Source: Ichthyophis bannanicus (Eukaryota; Chordata; Amphibia; Gymnophiona; Ichthyophiidae). From it: DNA of 64,000 nucleotides. Numbering within the stretch: the stretch's first letter is position 1; each line of letters starts with the position of its first letter. The translations under genes were made by a program, and so were the position numbers. The stretch is from contig CM066047.1 in assembly GCA_033557465.1 (NCBI GenBank), positions 8,200,234-8,264,233 on the forward strand. Reading direction: 5' to 3'. Under the pieces are notes generated by a model. The model did no database searches. It was given only the letters and a program-made list of their open reading frames with translations, and had not been told where the DNA came from. This document shows positions 11,511-23,400 of the stretch, piece by piece.

Positions 11511-12256
11511 TTGCACCTATCAGGTGTTATAGGCAAACGGCATGGTAAGTGCAAAGCTTGTAAACGCAGGGAACTTGCAAACACTAATACAGATAATGTA
11601 GGTGCACCCAGGCTACCTGCCAAGCATGGAGGGAGGAGGGGCGAGCGAGCCATGGTGCAAAGTTCTTAAAAAGGCGTGTTATGCAGTGGCGCTTCTGATC
11701 TCCCCTGCCCCAATCCACAACCTAGCCCAATCCAATTGCTATCCCACTGTCTCCCAATGAAGTCCCCAGCCAGTATCCCAATCAAGATTCCCCTGGTCAG
11801 TCACCATCCAAACAAAGATCTCCCCCATCAATATAGTCCTAGTCGGTAACCTCCAATAGCATCACTAAAACCCCACATCCCCTGGCCAGTCACCTCCCCC
11901 GATGACATACCCCAAGCCTCCCTCACCCCATAGGACTCACTTGGGGATTTCCTTAGTGTCTAGTGGGATGGGACAGGAGCAGTCTCCTTTTGCTACCATC
12001 TTGGAGCCAGCAGGTCTCAAAACGGCAGCCATGATCCTCTGGAAGTAGTCTTATGGTACTACCACTAGGAGTTAGTCTTGCCAAGGAAACTGATGGATAT
12101 GTCCTGGGGTGAGGGTGGGAGGATAGAATATCTTGATGCTGAGAATGCTGCTGGAGAGGGTGACTGGCTGGGGAGAGGGTGGGGCGGATCTTAATGGGGA
12201 AGTGTGGGGATGTCATTGGGGTGGGTCTTTGTTGAACATGGTGACTGGCTATGGCA
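11511..12256. other. No gene recognised (degenerate C-rich repeats)
   Basis: Between about 11690 and 11960 there are irregular repeats of 'ctccc..ccagt.atccc', possibly the remains of a minisatellite. No coding similarity, RNA gene or splice-bounded exon was seen. Confidence 0.5.
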
Positions 12257-12446
12257 GCAGTTCTCAACCCGGTCCTCGGGAAACACCTTACCAATCAGGT
12301 TTTCAGGATAACCACAATAAATATACATGAGGGAGATTTGCATACAATGAAGGCAGTGCATGCATCTCTCTCTCATGGATATTCATTGTGGTTATCCTGA
12401 AAACCTGACTGGCTATGTGTCTCCGGAGGACTGGATTGAGAACTCC
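12257..12446. mobile_element. hAT-type palindromic MITE (uninterrupted copy)
   Basis: The two arms are inverted copies: 'gcagttctcaacccggtcct' at the left and its complement at the right. Each arm continues through 'caggttttcaggataaccac' and meets in an A/T-rich centre. It is the same family as the MITE holding DIRS-a. No transposase. The RNA would fold into a long hairpin. Confidence 0.75.
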
Positions 12447-12937
12447 TGGGCTACAGGAATCTTTATAGGGGATGCTTATTCAGGTAGGCTTCAAGTTTGT
12501 GGTAGGGGGTTACTGGACTGGGAGCTTCACTGTGGGGAGAAGGGCAGTGACAGTTATCGGGTCAGGCTGTTGAGAGAGGCAAGAGGTGATTGGATGCACT
12601 TCTGCAGCTCATCACTTTTTTTTTTTTTTTTAACTGGTCTGGAAGCTATCATGCTTTTGAGGTAGAGTCAAGTACAAGCATGCTATCAGCAGTAGTGGCA
12701 GCTAGCACATGTTAACATCCTGCATGCAGGTTGACACCAATAGCCACACCAGATCTCCACCCAAACCCCACCACAACCCATGCTAAGCAATTAGCACTGG
12801 TTTTAGCATACAGTAACTGTTAGCATATGGCAAAATTCACACTAAGTGCTTAGCACACTTTAATAAGCATGCTAATGAATGTCGCCACAGTGCTTTCATG
12901 TCACAGACTATTACACCATTTAATAATAGCCACTAAC
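12447..12937. other. No gene recognised (ELP4 intron 2 side)
   Basis: A poly(T) run lies at about 12617-12630. 'agcacatgttaac' and 'ttagcac' motifs recur at 12700-12880 and may come from an old repeat. Nothing else is recognisable. Confidence 0.4.
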
Positions 12938-12973
12938 CTATAAGCAGAAGTGTTCCAACAGCCAATCCTCCTC
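12938..12973 (-). CDS. ELP4: ELP4 exon 2 (36-nt exon)
   Basis: ELP4 is a RecA-like subunit of the Elp456 ring of Elongator, which modifies wobble uridine in tRNA. On the minus strand a polypyrimidine tract, CTCTTCTCTTTTTCCAG, is followed by 36 nt and then the donor GTTAGTG. Joined in phase 1 to the last base of exon 1, it reads GGGLAVGTLLLI and leaves one G. This agrees with my memory of the vertebrate protein directly after the exon 1 residues (LGGGLAVGT...). The glycine-rich turn sits where the RecA fold has its P-loop-like region. Length is a multiple of three, so both flanking introns are phase 1. Acceptor, donor, phase and peptide all agree. Confidence 0.88.
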   Translation of the reverse strand, partial: EEDWLLEHFCL

Positions 12974-13683
12974 CTGGAAAAAGAGAAGAGTCATGCATAT
13001 CTAAATACCATATTAACTTCAAAGAACAAACTGGGCTACGAAAAAATAAAAACAGAATTTGCAAGTAGAATTTTGAAAAAGAAAGAATAGGAGATAAGCA
13101 AACAGTTAATAGCTCAGCATTTATTACCGTATCTTTCTTTGTTGGACAAGATTTTCATGGAGGAAAAGTTATAAAGGTGATGAGTTTCTGACTTGAGTAC
13201 ACGAAGGATAATATTTAAACCACCACAACTAAGAGGGATATGCTTGGTTGTATATATATTAAATCAAGGTTAGGTACACTATCTATTTGTACAGATTAAA
13301 AGATTCTAATGCACATTTTAGAAAAATTTAGTAAAATCAAAGTCTGAAACAAACTAAAAAAAAGCAACCAGAAAATTGCAAAAAATCTGAAAAGAAACCT
13401 AATTTTTTTTTGTCTGTGCACATTCCTAACAACTAATATGCCATAGCTCAGTAAACCTGACTCCACCAACAGGAAATTAAATACAAACCGGTATCATGTT
13501 GGTTAAGATCTAACTCTCTGGTCAGCATATTTGCCTATTTCCCTTAAATGGGCCTCTTGATGAATACAATGCCTAAGTGACACATAATAAGCTGCAACAT
13601 AAGCTTTAAAGTTTAATAAGGCAAAAACCCCACAAAAAACTCACACTTAACTGGATTTGGCTGTAGTATGTTTCTTTCATTAA
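12974..13683. other. ELP4 intron 1, 3' end, no feature recognised
   Basis: This is A/T-rich sequence upstream of the exon 2 acceptor on the minus strand. It has no recognisable repeat ends and no coding similarity. Being one of the few stretches free of recognisable transposons, it may be ancestral intron. Confidence 0.4.
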
Positions 13684-14570
13684 GGGGTATGTTTATTAAA
13701 CTGCGGTAACGTTACAGACCGCGCGTTATGTAACGTTAACACTCGTTAGGTAACATTAACGCGCGGTAACATTACTTAACGATCGTTAACGTCCCCGGCC
13801 GCAGTAAACACCGCAGAGGGTGGAGAGAGGGCAGGGGGGAAGGGGTCAATGGGCAGGGAGAGGCTCCCTGCACACTAACGCGCTAAACTGAAGGGCTGAA
13901 TCCTACCGCGAATGAAAACCTGCCATTAGATGTACATTTGCAGGAGAGAGAAACCATTTAAGTGTCAGCAATGTATAGCATAGACAGGGAGCCCAAGAAA
14001 CCTGATAGTAGTGCTCCATGTCCAGCACCAGCATAGTGCCAAAGTATGAAAGGCCACTATGGCGATGGTGCAAGTGGGGCATAGGAGGCTGCAGGCAGGA
14101 CTAGGCGGGCGCCTAGGAACATAGAAACCGGAAATCATCATGACAGCAGCTGACAAAGTCCAAACACAATCCACCTACATCTACCTGGTCCACCTGAGCT
14201 AACAGTTACCAGGGCACTGACCTGACATACCCCCAGCCAACCCTCCCCCAAGCAGAAAGAACAGACTATTGGTAGGTGGTGATGGGGGGGGGGGATGCGA
14301 GGATGCTCATGTTTGCCCCATGCCCCAGACCCCGCTCCCTAGACCACCACCTACCCACACAGTGGATGGCCTGGAACTGCGCACTACCAGCACCGACAGC
14401 ATATGGCCATGTCAGCATGGCAGGGGGGTGTGTGCCTGTGTTGGAGGGGGCAGTGGCACCTGCCTGCAGTGGACCTAGGCCATGCCCTGTACCAGTACGT
14501 GGTGTGCAGTGCAACATAAAAGGTCTGGCCGAGGAAAGGTACAGGTAGCCCCAGGGACCACCATGCATCT

Positions 14571-14645
14571 GTGGCAACAGTGTGGTGCAGTACACCTAGT
14601 GAGTGTGTCCAGAAGCAGAGGGTCACAGGTTCAAGCCCCAGATGT
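14571..14645 (+). repeat. tRNA-like Pol III promoter module inside copy B
   Basis: An A-box-like TGGTGCAGTA (from 14583) and a B-box GGTTCAAGCCC (14628-14638) are arranged as in copy A. The surrounding sequence does not fold as a complete tRNA. Confidence 0.45.
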
Positions 14646-16565
14646 GGTTCCTGCAGAGCATGTCCCTATGTTTTACCCTACAATGCAGATACAACAGCAA
14701 CATGTGCAAAGCCCAAAGCAGCGGCGAACAGGGGTACAAACACCCACTCACACAGGCTCCACAATCCAAAGATGCATGGAGAGTCAGGCTGTTGGCTCCA
14801 GCATTGAGCTGCAGTTATCACCAGGGCACTACTACTACCTCCTGCACAGTTTAGCAATGTCGGCACTGGGATCAGGACCAGTGTGGCGGGCAGGGTTGCC
14901 AACTACCCCTATCTGTGCACAATGCTGCAATAGGAGTGTGTGTGTGTATGTCTATCCATTGTTTTGTGGCTGCCCACACCTCACCAGGCCCACAATGTCC
15001 CACTGTTACCAGCGTTAGCCTGAATATGTGCATAATGAGGAGCAAAGTGTTGTGGGTATGGCCCAGACAGGGCAGATTGGCCAGGATGCATCTTCACAGG
15101 GTGTGGGGCAATGGCTGGGACACTGTAGTGCCCGACCATCGCCTACATGGACAGGGTGGCCACAGCATGGCATGGTGGGAGGGCACTCACTCTGACCAAG
15201 CAATGACCATGGCATGTCTAGGTTCCCACATAGCGCTCTATATTATCTGCCTCCAGTGATCCTGTTGTGTCCCCAATGCTGGGGCCACAATCACTGAAAT
15301 GCCTGCTTGGTGCACATAGTTCCTCTGTGAGCATGCACTATGGACTGGCTAGTGGACTGTCTGCAGTTAGACTGTGCATGGTCGGAACACCTATACAGTG
15401 CTGTCTGCTGGTGACTGGCAGACAGTGGTATGAGGCAGTTGGGGTTTTCCAGAGCTAACCCCATCATTGCTGCTGGTCTGCCACTGCCCCAGCCACAGGT
15501 ATGGCTCTAGCCCACCAACCCTGGAGGGCTGTCGCATACCAGCAGGATGAAGGTTGCTTCACAGGGTCTGGAGCACCTGTTCCTTACTTAGAAAAAGGGT
15601 GATGTGAGCCCTTTGGGGTATGTAGTGTATACCACTTTGAACTATCAAGGCACTGCTACAGAAACCTCATGCAAGTTTGGAAACCCCTCTGTCCTGATAA
15701 CAGGTGCCCATGTCAGCCAGACCCTAACACGGGGTACACACTAATCTGGGTGGTGTCTGGTCCCAGAGGGCCACATGTGACTGCAGGATACAGATGGACA
15801 CCGAATTACCTTCAGCTTGCACTACAAGGAACACCTCTCACACACTGGCAGTGATGGGGATGTACAGCAGGGCCTATCTCTAGCACCACATGTACTGCGG
15901 AGCTAGTGCTGGGCACCCATCCTATCCCTCAGGGAGAACACAGAACCTGCACAATGGCATGGTCTGTAGCTACTCTGTACCAGTATCACGCACTGTCAGT
16001 TCGTCTTTCCAAGCTGAGCTATTCAGCATGTGCATTGCATCATGGGTACTGGTGGGGTTACCCTATCCTGGCACTCAGAGCAGACAGTTTGTGCAGTGAC
16101 CTGCAGTCCTTCTGTACCCAGCCATTGCTGTGACATACACCACGGAGGTATAGCCTACTAGTTAATACAATGCCATTCTTGGCAGTGTTCATGGGTTCAA
16201 TTCCTCATTGTTCCCTCCTCTCAAGCCTGTCCTAATCAAATAGTGTGCATGCCTGTAACAGTCATATTTTTGCAGATCTGTGCTGCCAGCCCATAATACC
16301 CTCGCCACAATTGCCAACATTCCCTCAGTCCGTCTATCTGCGTCTGTCAGCTGTGTAGAGTCCTGTCTGCCTGTGCAGGCTGTCACCCCATGTCATGCAC
16401 TGCTACCCTTTCCTAAATTGCGCCTCTTCATGCTTGCCTCACCTGTGCCTGATCTGCATGGCACCACCACTCCTCTGTCCACCCATCATTGTAACTATCC
16501 TGCCACCTCCGCCTCCACTGGGGGACACATATTCCCATCGTCTGCCACCAACTGTCTTTCCAGTA

Positions 16566-16790
16566 CTTTATTTATTTATTTATTTATTTATTTAACAGTT
16601 CTTCTATACCGCTCTATTTTAGATCAGAGCGGTTTACATTCAACATCAACCATACAACACAGGAACCCTGAGTTGTATTTACAGTAAACAGGAGATCAAC
16701 TTGGAAGTAACTGGGGGGAACTATGTACATTGTATAACATATCTACATCTTATTTACACTGGGGGTCCTGATTCCTTTACATTGCCAACA
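16566..16790 (-). mobile_element. L2-tail/SINE fragment
   Basis: A TTTATTTATTTATT run followed by 'ataccgctc' and 'agagcggtttacattcaac' is the reverse complement of the tail shared by the SINEs and L2-like LINEs of this window. Confidence 0.6.
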
Positions 16791-16842
16791 CCCTGTGCTG
16801 TGGTACAGTTGCCCCCACCATGTTTGTCATTAGTACTGGCAG

Positions 16843-17215
16843 CAATGTTCCCTCTAATTTTCTGTAGGCTGTGTGCGCATAAAATATCAGCTGTGTGCAG
16901 CTTTTGAAGGAAGGTTAAATTTTTGTGTGTCACATAACGACACTCGGAGTTATATACTTTAAAATTTGACTACACGTCAGAATACAGTATGTACACCACA
17001 TTGATTTTAATCAAATCAAATGAAAATAGACGATTACTAAATGAAGCGGGAAATTTCTAGTGATTACAATCATAACTTTTAAATTTTAAGATGTCTGTGT
17101 TGTTTTCTATCAGAATCAGAGCTGTAATTTTTGTGCGCTCTGTTGTAAAGTATGTGCGCTCGCTTGGCGAGGTGTGTGCGCGCGCACACACGCGCACAGC
17201 TTAGAGGGAACAGTG
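16843..17215. mobile_element. hAT-type nonautonomous element, 373 bp
   Basis: The ends CAATGTTCCCTCTAA (16843-16857) and TTAGAGGGAACAGTG (17201-17215) are inverted repeats with one mismatch. They are flanked by 8-bp duplications ACTGGCAG (16835-16842) and ACTGCCAG (17216-17223), also with one mismatch. The subterminal regions are rich in 'gtgtgcgcgc'. The interior has no coding capacity. Duplication length and termini place it in hAT. Confidence 0.8.
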
Positions 17216-17369
17216 ACTGCCAGCCATATGGGATGCCCACAGATATGGCAGGTCCAGCGGCTCCCAGCTCTCCCTCCTTCACTCACCTGTTCATTGCCTT
17301 TCCTGAGTGCTCTATCTAGTGTTAGGGCTACATCGCTCTCTGTTCCTCACAGGTCATGCATGTCATCCT

Positions 17370-17600
17370 GCAGCACCTTGCAGCCCTTAGGCCACACTAA
17401 CCTAGGGCACCATAACCTTGTTAGGCCACCGTAACCTATGGTTCCGTAACCCAGGGTGCCCTCTAAGGTGCCCTGTCCAGGGGTGCCTAATACAGTGCAT
17501 AGCCTAAGGAGCCCTACTGTATAGGGCACCTTACAAGCCACCTTACTTATACGGCACCTTCCAAGGCGCCTTGTAAGGTGCCTTATGAGGCGCTTTGTAG
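17370..17600. repeat. Subterminal GGTGCC/GGCACC motif cluster of copy B
   Basis: About ten short matches to GGTGCC or GGCACC, often as AAGGTGCC or GGCACCTT, sit within 230 bp, just inside the right terminus. Clustered subterminal motifs are common transposase-binding sites. That role is inferred here. Confidence 0.55.
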
Positions 17601-17738
17601 CGCGCGTTAGTTTGTAACTTGCGTTAGCTGATACGGCTTGCTGTAACGATGCACCACCCATGCCTTTATATGGCCATCTATACCTTTATCGCGGAACCTA
17701 ACGCGAATGACATTACCGCAGTTTAGTAAACATACCCC

Positions 17739-18529
17739 TAGGTCTCTATATGGGGCTTACTATACTCAACATATTGATAATTGCAATAGTCTAAAATGGG
17801 GTACTGACTTATGAGTTGTTAGTGAAGTTATTCTATTTTAGCCTAAAATCATGTCACATTGGTAAGGAGGACTGAATCAAGCTTGAGCTACAGTTTATTG
17901 TTATCTCTTGTTACCAAGATGTGGCTTTCATCTTTACATATACAATACACCTTTCAGGGCCTCTCTGTAAGCACAAACTTGCCCTGCTTGATATGACAAA
18001 AACCTTTCACAACATTACCTTTAACAGAAGCAGCCATGTGATTATTTTATATTTTTGTAGTGTGATGCTATTTTAAATGAATTCTAAGGTGAATCCCCTG
18101 TAAACTGTGTTAATTTATTTTAATTCTAGCACTGGTACTCCATTTAACCAAAAAAATAAGCTCCAGGAAGAGTAAAATACAAAAGTACAATATACATAAC
18201 ACATTAAATAATATCTTCATAATAAAAACAATTACATTTCTCTGACAGCCAGGACTTCAATGCCCATCTAAAAAGTACATGGGATGTCGTCATTCACAAT
18301 GACAATGGTAAAGAGAGTTTCCAATGATAGGGGCATCTTCACAATGGTCTTCGTCACTGATCCCTTCAAATGAAATTGTTTTGGCGATAGTCTAAAAGCA
18401 TAGGTGAACAGATAAAATATAAATAGCAACTGACTCGTTTCTACACACCTACTTGATGGTATGTACTGTACCATACTAATAATACTGATATTTTGGTGAA
18501 AAACTTAAAATAAATAGAAAAACTACTGT
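17739..18529. other. ELP4 intron 1, no feature recognised
   Basis: A/T-rich single-copy-looking sequence. Nothing resembling an exon, RNA gene or repeat terminus was recognised. Confidence 0.4.
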
Positions 18530-18720
18530 TCTTGGACAAGGGTACGGTAACTCTCGCTGTCTCATTAGATCACTCTGCAGCCTTTGATTTGGTAGATCAT
18601 GAAATCCTTCTTACCAACTTTATGAAACTGAGACAGTTTTATGCTGGTTTATTTCCTCTATTATGGCGTGGGTCTGCCCCACTACCTCTCCTCCTCAGTC
18701 ATTGCCCTGTGGTGGTATGA
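18530..18720 (+). mobile_element. L2-like reverse transcriptase fragment
   Basis: Reads SLDHSAAFDLVDHEILL, which matches the L2-clade RT motif with the [10 protein letters not shown] catalytic block. It runs about 60 codons and then is lost, so it is a small relic. Confidence 0.6.
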
Positions 18721-21062
18721 TTCAGTATTAGGACTAGGGCTGATAAAATCCATTCAAAAGCGAAGGTCATAGACTTTAGGAAAACTAACTTTGCCAAGAT
18801 GGGACAATACCTCAGAGTCATTAGTCGGACAGGAACAACAGGGGAATGTCGAAAAACAACGGACAAAACTGAAAGGGAATATTTTAAGGGCAACTAACCT
18901 TGTTTGTTAGAAAGGTAAATAAATGTAAAAGAAAAAGAAGGTCGCTATCGTTCTCAAAAGAAGTAGCTGAAAAGGTGAAGAAAAAGAGGGAGGCTTCATG
19001 AAATACAAGAGATCACAGAGAGAAGAAGACAAGCATCTATATTTGGAAAAACTTAGAGAAGCTAGCAAAGTAGTCAGGAAAGCAAAGGTACAAAAAGAAG
19101 AAGAAATAGCCAATGCAATAAAATGTGGGGAAAATACATTTTTCAGATATGTTAGTGAGAGAAGGAAGGGCAAAAGTGGTATTATCAGACTCAAGGGTGT
19201 AGGGGAGGAATATGTAGAAGCTGATGAGGATAAAGCAGAATTGCTTAAATATTTCTGTTCTGTGTTCACAGATGAAGGGCCAGGAGCAGGACCTCAGAAA
19301 ACACCCACACAAAGGAAAAGCGACGGGATCTTGACCAATTTTCAGAAGACTCTGTTCATGAGGAACTAGCTAAACAAAGCCATGGGTCCGCATGGGATAC
19401 ATCCAAGAATACTGAGGGAACTTGGGGGACGTTCTAGAGGCTCCACTGTCTGACCTTTTCAGTGCATCTTTGGAGTTGGGAGTGGTGCCAGAGGACTGGA
19501 GAAAGACCTTTACACAAAGGCAGACGTAAGGATGGCATTGAGAACTACAGGCCGGTTAGTAAATTATTGGATAAGCTACTAAAGGAGAGAATAGTGAGGT
19601 TTCTGGAGTACACTGGATTGCAAGATCCGAGTTAGCATGGATTCACCAGAGGCAGGTCTTGTCAGACAGATCTGATTGATTTCTTTGGCTGGGTGACCTG
19701 GAGGTTGAACCGAGGAAGAGCCCTAGACGTGGTGTATTTAGATTTCAGAAAAGCTTTTGACACCGTTCTGCACAGGTGACTTAAAAACAAACTGAACAGC
19801 CTAGGGATGGACTCTAAAGTGACTGATTGGGTTAGAAATTGGTTGAGTGGAGGTGACAAATGGTACAGGTAAATGGAGCTCACTCTGAGGAGGTGGTGGT
19901 TACCGGTGGTGTGCTGCAGGGATCTGTCCTTGGTCTGATTCTGTTTAACATCTTTGTTAGTGATGTTGTGGAAGGACTGTCAGGTAAGGTTTGCTTGTTT
20001 GCAGATGATATCAAAATCTGCAAGAGACACCCAGGAAGGAGTCAATAACATGAGGAGGGATCTAGCTAAGCTTGAAGAATGGTCTAGAATTTGGCAACTG
20101 AGATTTAATGCTAACAAATGCAGGGTCATGTATTTGGGCTGCAAAAATCCAAAGGAGCAGTACAATGCAGGGGGTGAGGTACTTCTGTCCACTAAAGAAG
20201 AGAAGGACCTGGGAGTAATTATGTCTGACGATCTTAAAGTAGCTAAAATAGGTAGAAAAGGCTACTGCAAAAGCCAGAAGGATGCTTGTGTGTATAGGGA
20301 AAGGAATGGCCAGCAGAAAAAAAGGAGTATAAGTCTCTGGAGAGACGTCATTTGGAGTTGTGTGTGCAATTTTGGAGACCACACCTTCAAAAAGATATAA
20401 GAAGGTTGTAGCCTGTACATAGGATGGCTACTAAAATGGTTAGTGATCTTCATTATGAAGCAAATGAGGCCAGACTTAAAGATCTTAATATGTATACTGT
20501 AGAGGAAAGGTGGGTTAAGGGTGATATGACAGAGACATTTAAATATCTCCGTGGCATAAATTTATTTATTTATTATATTCTCTTATATTCTGCATCAGTG
20601 CACGCTATTCTGCATCAGTGCGGTTTACATTGAACAAACTGAAATTACATTGAACAGGGCATTATAACTTGGAGATAACTATTTTACAGGGAACATGGGC
20701 TATGGAGGGTTAAGTGGCTTGCCCAAGACCACAAGGAGCACCTGTGGGACTAGAAACCCCAGTCCTTCCGGCCCAAGGCTGCTGTCCTCTAGTGGGATTT
20801 GAACCCCCGACCTTCCGGCCTTTAGTACCTTGCCCCAACCACTAGGCCACTCCTCCTAAATGCATAGGAAGGTCTCTTTCAATTGAAGGCAAGCTCTGCT
20901 ATGGGGACATAGGATGAGAGTGAAAGCGGATAGACTCAGAGTAATATGCAGAAATATTTCTTTACGGAAAGGGTGGTAGATGCGTGGAATAGTCTCCCAG
21001 TGGAGGTGGTGGACACGAGAACAGTATCTGAATTCAAAAAAGCATGGGACAAACACAGAGGA
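18721..21062 (+). mobile_element. CR1-like (jockey-superfamily) LINE ORF2, decayed
   Basis: Pieces occur in the order of a CR1-like ORF2. They are KKKREASKKYK-type linker sequence with EEDKHLYLEKLREASKVVRK (18998-19369), an FRKAFDTVLHR RT block (about 19740-19780), VLQGSVLGLILFNIFVSDV (about 19905-19965), FADDIKIC (about 20000-20025) and DLGVIMSDDLKVAKI (about 20205-20250). The last is a C-terminal VVDAWNSLPVEVVDT-type block (about 20970-21015). Many stops and frameshifts separate them. A SINE interrupts it at 20561-20857, and DIRS-b lies immediately downstream. Confidence 0.75.
20561..20857 (-). mobile_element. tRNA-derived SINE, full length
   Basis: The reverse complement runs from 'gaggagtggcctagtggttg' (A box) through 'ggttcaaatcccac' (B box), the body 'ggtcttgggcaagccactt' and the tail 'gcggtata..taaataaata'. 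It is close to the copy at 53519-53826. The flanks share a short TAAA duplication. Confidence 0.8.
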
Positions 21063-21307
21063 TCTTTTTTTTAAAGAAAGAGAAACTACTCCCCTTTCCA
21101 TACTACCTTTATCCGAAGCTCAGGCCTGACCTCCTCCGCCAGAGAGGCAAATGCCTCCACAAAGACATACTGATACAAAGATATATACCCTTATTGATAC
21201 AGCGATATGCACCCATACATCCCCCCCCCCCGACCAGACACTGATACGCTTACCAGTTATTGCTTATGTGCTTCAAGCACTAGCTCACAGCTATCAGGGC
21301 GGGATAC
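21063..21307. other. Short unassigned stretch between LINE and DIRS-b
   Basis: It contains a poly(C) tract (about 21222-21231) and 'gatacaaagatatat' motifs. No feature was recognised. Confidence 0.3.
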
Positions 21308-21428
21308 CGGACTAGACTGGAGTTCCTCCAGGAACTACAATTAGCAGGCAAGTCTAATTTCACTTTCCTGATCGTTACTCCAGTCTAGTCCAGAAACCTC
21401 TGGGTATGTAACAGAGCAGTGAAATAAA

Positions 21429-22330
21429 TCAACGGGAGGGGCCTGCAAGACCAGCCTGAAGCACTGCTGATCCAAAAATGGCATCCCGTTCCGCCTGAAC
21501 ATCCAGGCGGTAGTGCTGCACAAAGGAATTTAAGGAAGACCAGGTCGCTGCCTTACAAATATCCACAGCTGGCACGAACTGACTCTCAGCCCAAGACGCC
21601 GCTTGCGCTCTGGTAGAATGTGCTCTCAGACCTTCCGGAACCATCCTACCCTTCAAGAGATGGCCTCTTTAATCCACCTTGAAATGGACACTTGACGCCG
21701 CCTGCCCTTTCTTAGGGCCTCCAAACAAAATGAACAGCCTATCGGACCTGCGGAACTCTTCCGTCCTCCGGATATACTTTTTCAATGCTCTCCGAACATC
21801 CAGGAGATGTATTCGTTTGTCAACCGTACCCCTCACTTTTTCTGAGAAAACTGGTAATGTCACTACCTGATTCACGTGAAACTCCGACACTACCTTAGGC
21901 AAAAAAGAAGGCACGGGCCGCAACACTACCTTTGAACCATAAAAGGTTAAGAAAGGCTGACGACATGACAAAGTCTACAATTCCGAGATTCTCCTAGCCG
22001 AACAATGGCTACCAGGAACACTACCTTCAGCGTAAGATCCTTTAGAGATGCGTCTGCCAGAGGCTCAAACGGAGCACCTCGCAAGGACTCTAGCACAAAC
22101 GGGAGGTTCCACTTCGGCACCACCTGTCTATGTGGTGGCCGCAGCAGCGAACTGCTCTTAAAAATCTTTTGACATCGGGATGACCGCCTAAACTCTGCCC
22201 TGCTATCTTACCTCTATAACAGGACAGCACAGCCACTTGCACCCGCAAGGAAGCTGCTGCCAATCCCTTATCCAGCCCATCCTGCAAAAAGGCTTGTATC
22301 TCCGGCACCGATGCTCTTAACGCTGCAACC
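21429..22330 (-). pseudogene. DIRS-b tyrosine recombinase (broken)
   Basis: The C-terminal part (21429-21656) has the clearest signature in the window: HSTRAQAASWAE with the box C His and Arg, then VDICKAATWSS and a QHYRLD segment with the candidate nucleophilic Tyr. Upstream (21669-21971) is a KVVLRPVPSFLPKVVSEFHV segment typical of DIRS recombinases. The N-terminal helix-rich part is at 22090-22330. Three frames are involved, so the gene is interrupted at least twice. Confidence 0.8.
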
Positions 22331-23400
22331 TATCTCCACACCATGCCTCAAATACTCGCCAGACACAAATGTAAGCTAGAGAAGTGGATCTCCTCCATGC
22401 TCTCAACAAAGTATCAATTACCGAAGTAGAGTAGCCCTTCTTTCTCAACCTAGCCCTCTCAATAGCCAAGCCGTAAGCGAGAATCGCTCCACCTGCAGCA
22501 TTACTAGAGGACCCTGAGACAAGAGATCCGTCCGAACTGGGAGTCATCAAGGCTTCGCCACCAAAGGTCTCTTGAGATCCGCGTACCATGGCCGTCTTGG
22601 CCAGTCCAGCGCTATGATAATCACTTGCCCCTGGTGCCCTTCTATGCGTTGCAGTACCCTTCCTATTAGTACCCAAGGTGGAAACACGTACAGGTGCTGT
22701 CGTTCTGGCTACTCCTGAATGAGAGCATCCAGGCCTTCCGACATCCTTTATATTCTTCTGCTGAAGAAACAACTGGCCTTGGCCGGGTGAAAGGTTGCCA
22801 TGAGATCCATTACCGGTGTTCCCCAATGCTTCACCATCATCTCGAACACCTCCAGGTGTAGGACCCACTCCCCCAGGTCCACCTTCACTCGCCTCAAGAA
22901 GTCGGCCTCTACATTGTCCACTCCGGCCACATGAGCTGCCGACAACGCCAGCAGATGCCCCTCGGCCCTCGAATAAGTGCTTGGCCTCGGCCTCCATCGA
23001 GACACTGCTGGTCCCTCCTTGGCGATTGATATAAGCCACTGCCGTCCCATTGTCGGAAATCACTCACACAGCTGCTTCGCGCAGATAAGGTTGAAACGCC
23101 TGCAAAGCTACCGTCACCGCCCTCAACTCCAACCTGTTGATTGACCAGGATCTTTCCTCCATGGTCCACTGACCCTGAGCGAATCTTCCTTGAAAATGAA
23201 CCTCCCAGCCTGCGAGACTGGCATCTGTCATCAGTGGAACCCAACACGGCGCTTCCAGCGGCATCCCCTGTTCGAGGCATCCTGCCCTTAACCACCACTG
23301 CAGAGCTGTCCGTGTCTCCGGAAGATATGGCAAGCGGCGGGACAGAGGATCGACCTGATGAGACCAACGCCGAAGCAATGCCCTCTGCAACGGCCTCATA
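22317..23400 (-). pseudogene. DIRS-b RNase H and methyltransferase-like region (broken)
   Basis: MTDASLAGWEVHFQGRFAQG with the first RNase H Asp is at about 23190-23250, followed by INRLELRAVTVALQAF with the Glu. ISDNGTAVAYINRQGG is at about 23015-23063. Further down, a segment corresponding to the DIRS methyltransferase-like region is split over frames at 22748-23050 and 22317-22750. Confidence 0.7.

Larger units (their letters stand above)
13684..17738. mobile_element. Harbinger-like large noncoding element, copy B (both ends present)
   Basis: The inverted ends are GGGGTATGTTTATTAAACTG (13684 onward) and its near-perfect complement ending at 17738; they match over 26 bp with one mismatch. 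The flanking trinucleotides are TAA and TAG, close to the TWA duplication of PIF/Harbinger elements. The ends match those of the 128-bp MITE at 55198-55325 in style. The interior has no open frame resembling a transposase and shares long homology with copy A. Younger insertions inside it are an L2/SINE tail (16566-16790) and a hAT MITE (16843-17215). Subterminal GGTGCC repeats lie at 17370-17600. It is non-autonomous and unusually long for that. Confidence 0.65.

Noticed and set aside
1..12937. ELP4 exon 3
   Set aside because: I looked on the minus strand for sequence encoding the expected continuation after exon 2 and found none; it probably lies left of the window.
14482..15018. 178-codon open frame on the plus strand
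   Set aside because: Lies inside the noncoding Harbinger-like element; composition is repeat-like, the homologous part of copy A is not open in the same frame, and no domain is recognisable.
15540..15670. A SINE copy
   Set aside because: Only a 'gtgagccctttgggg'-like phrase matches; no head, body order or tail.
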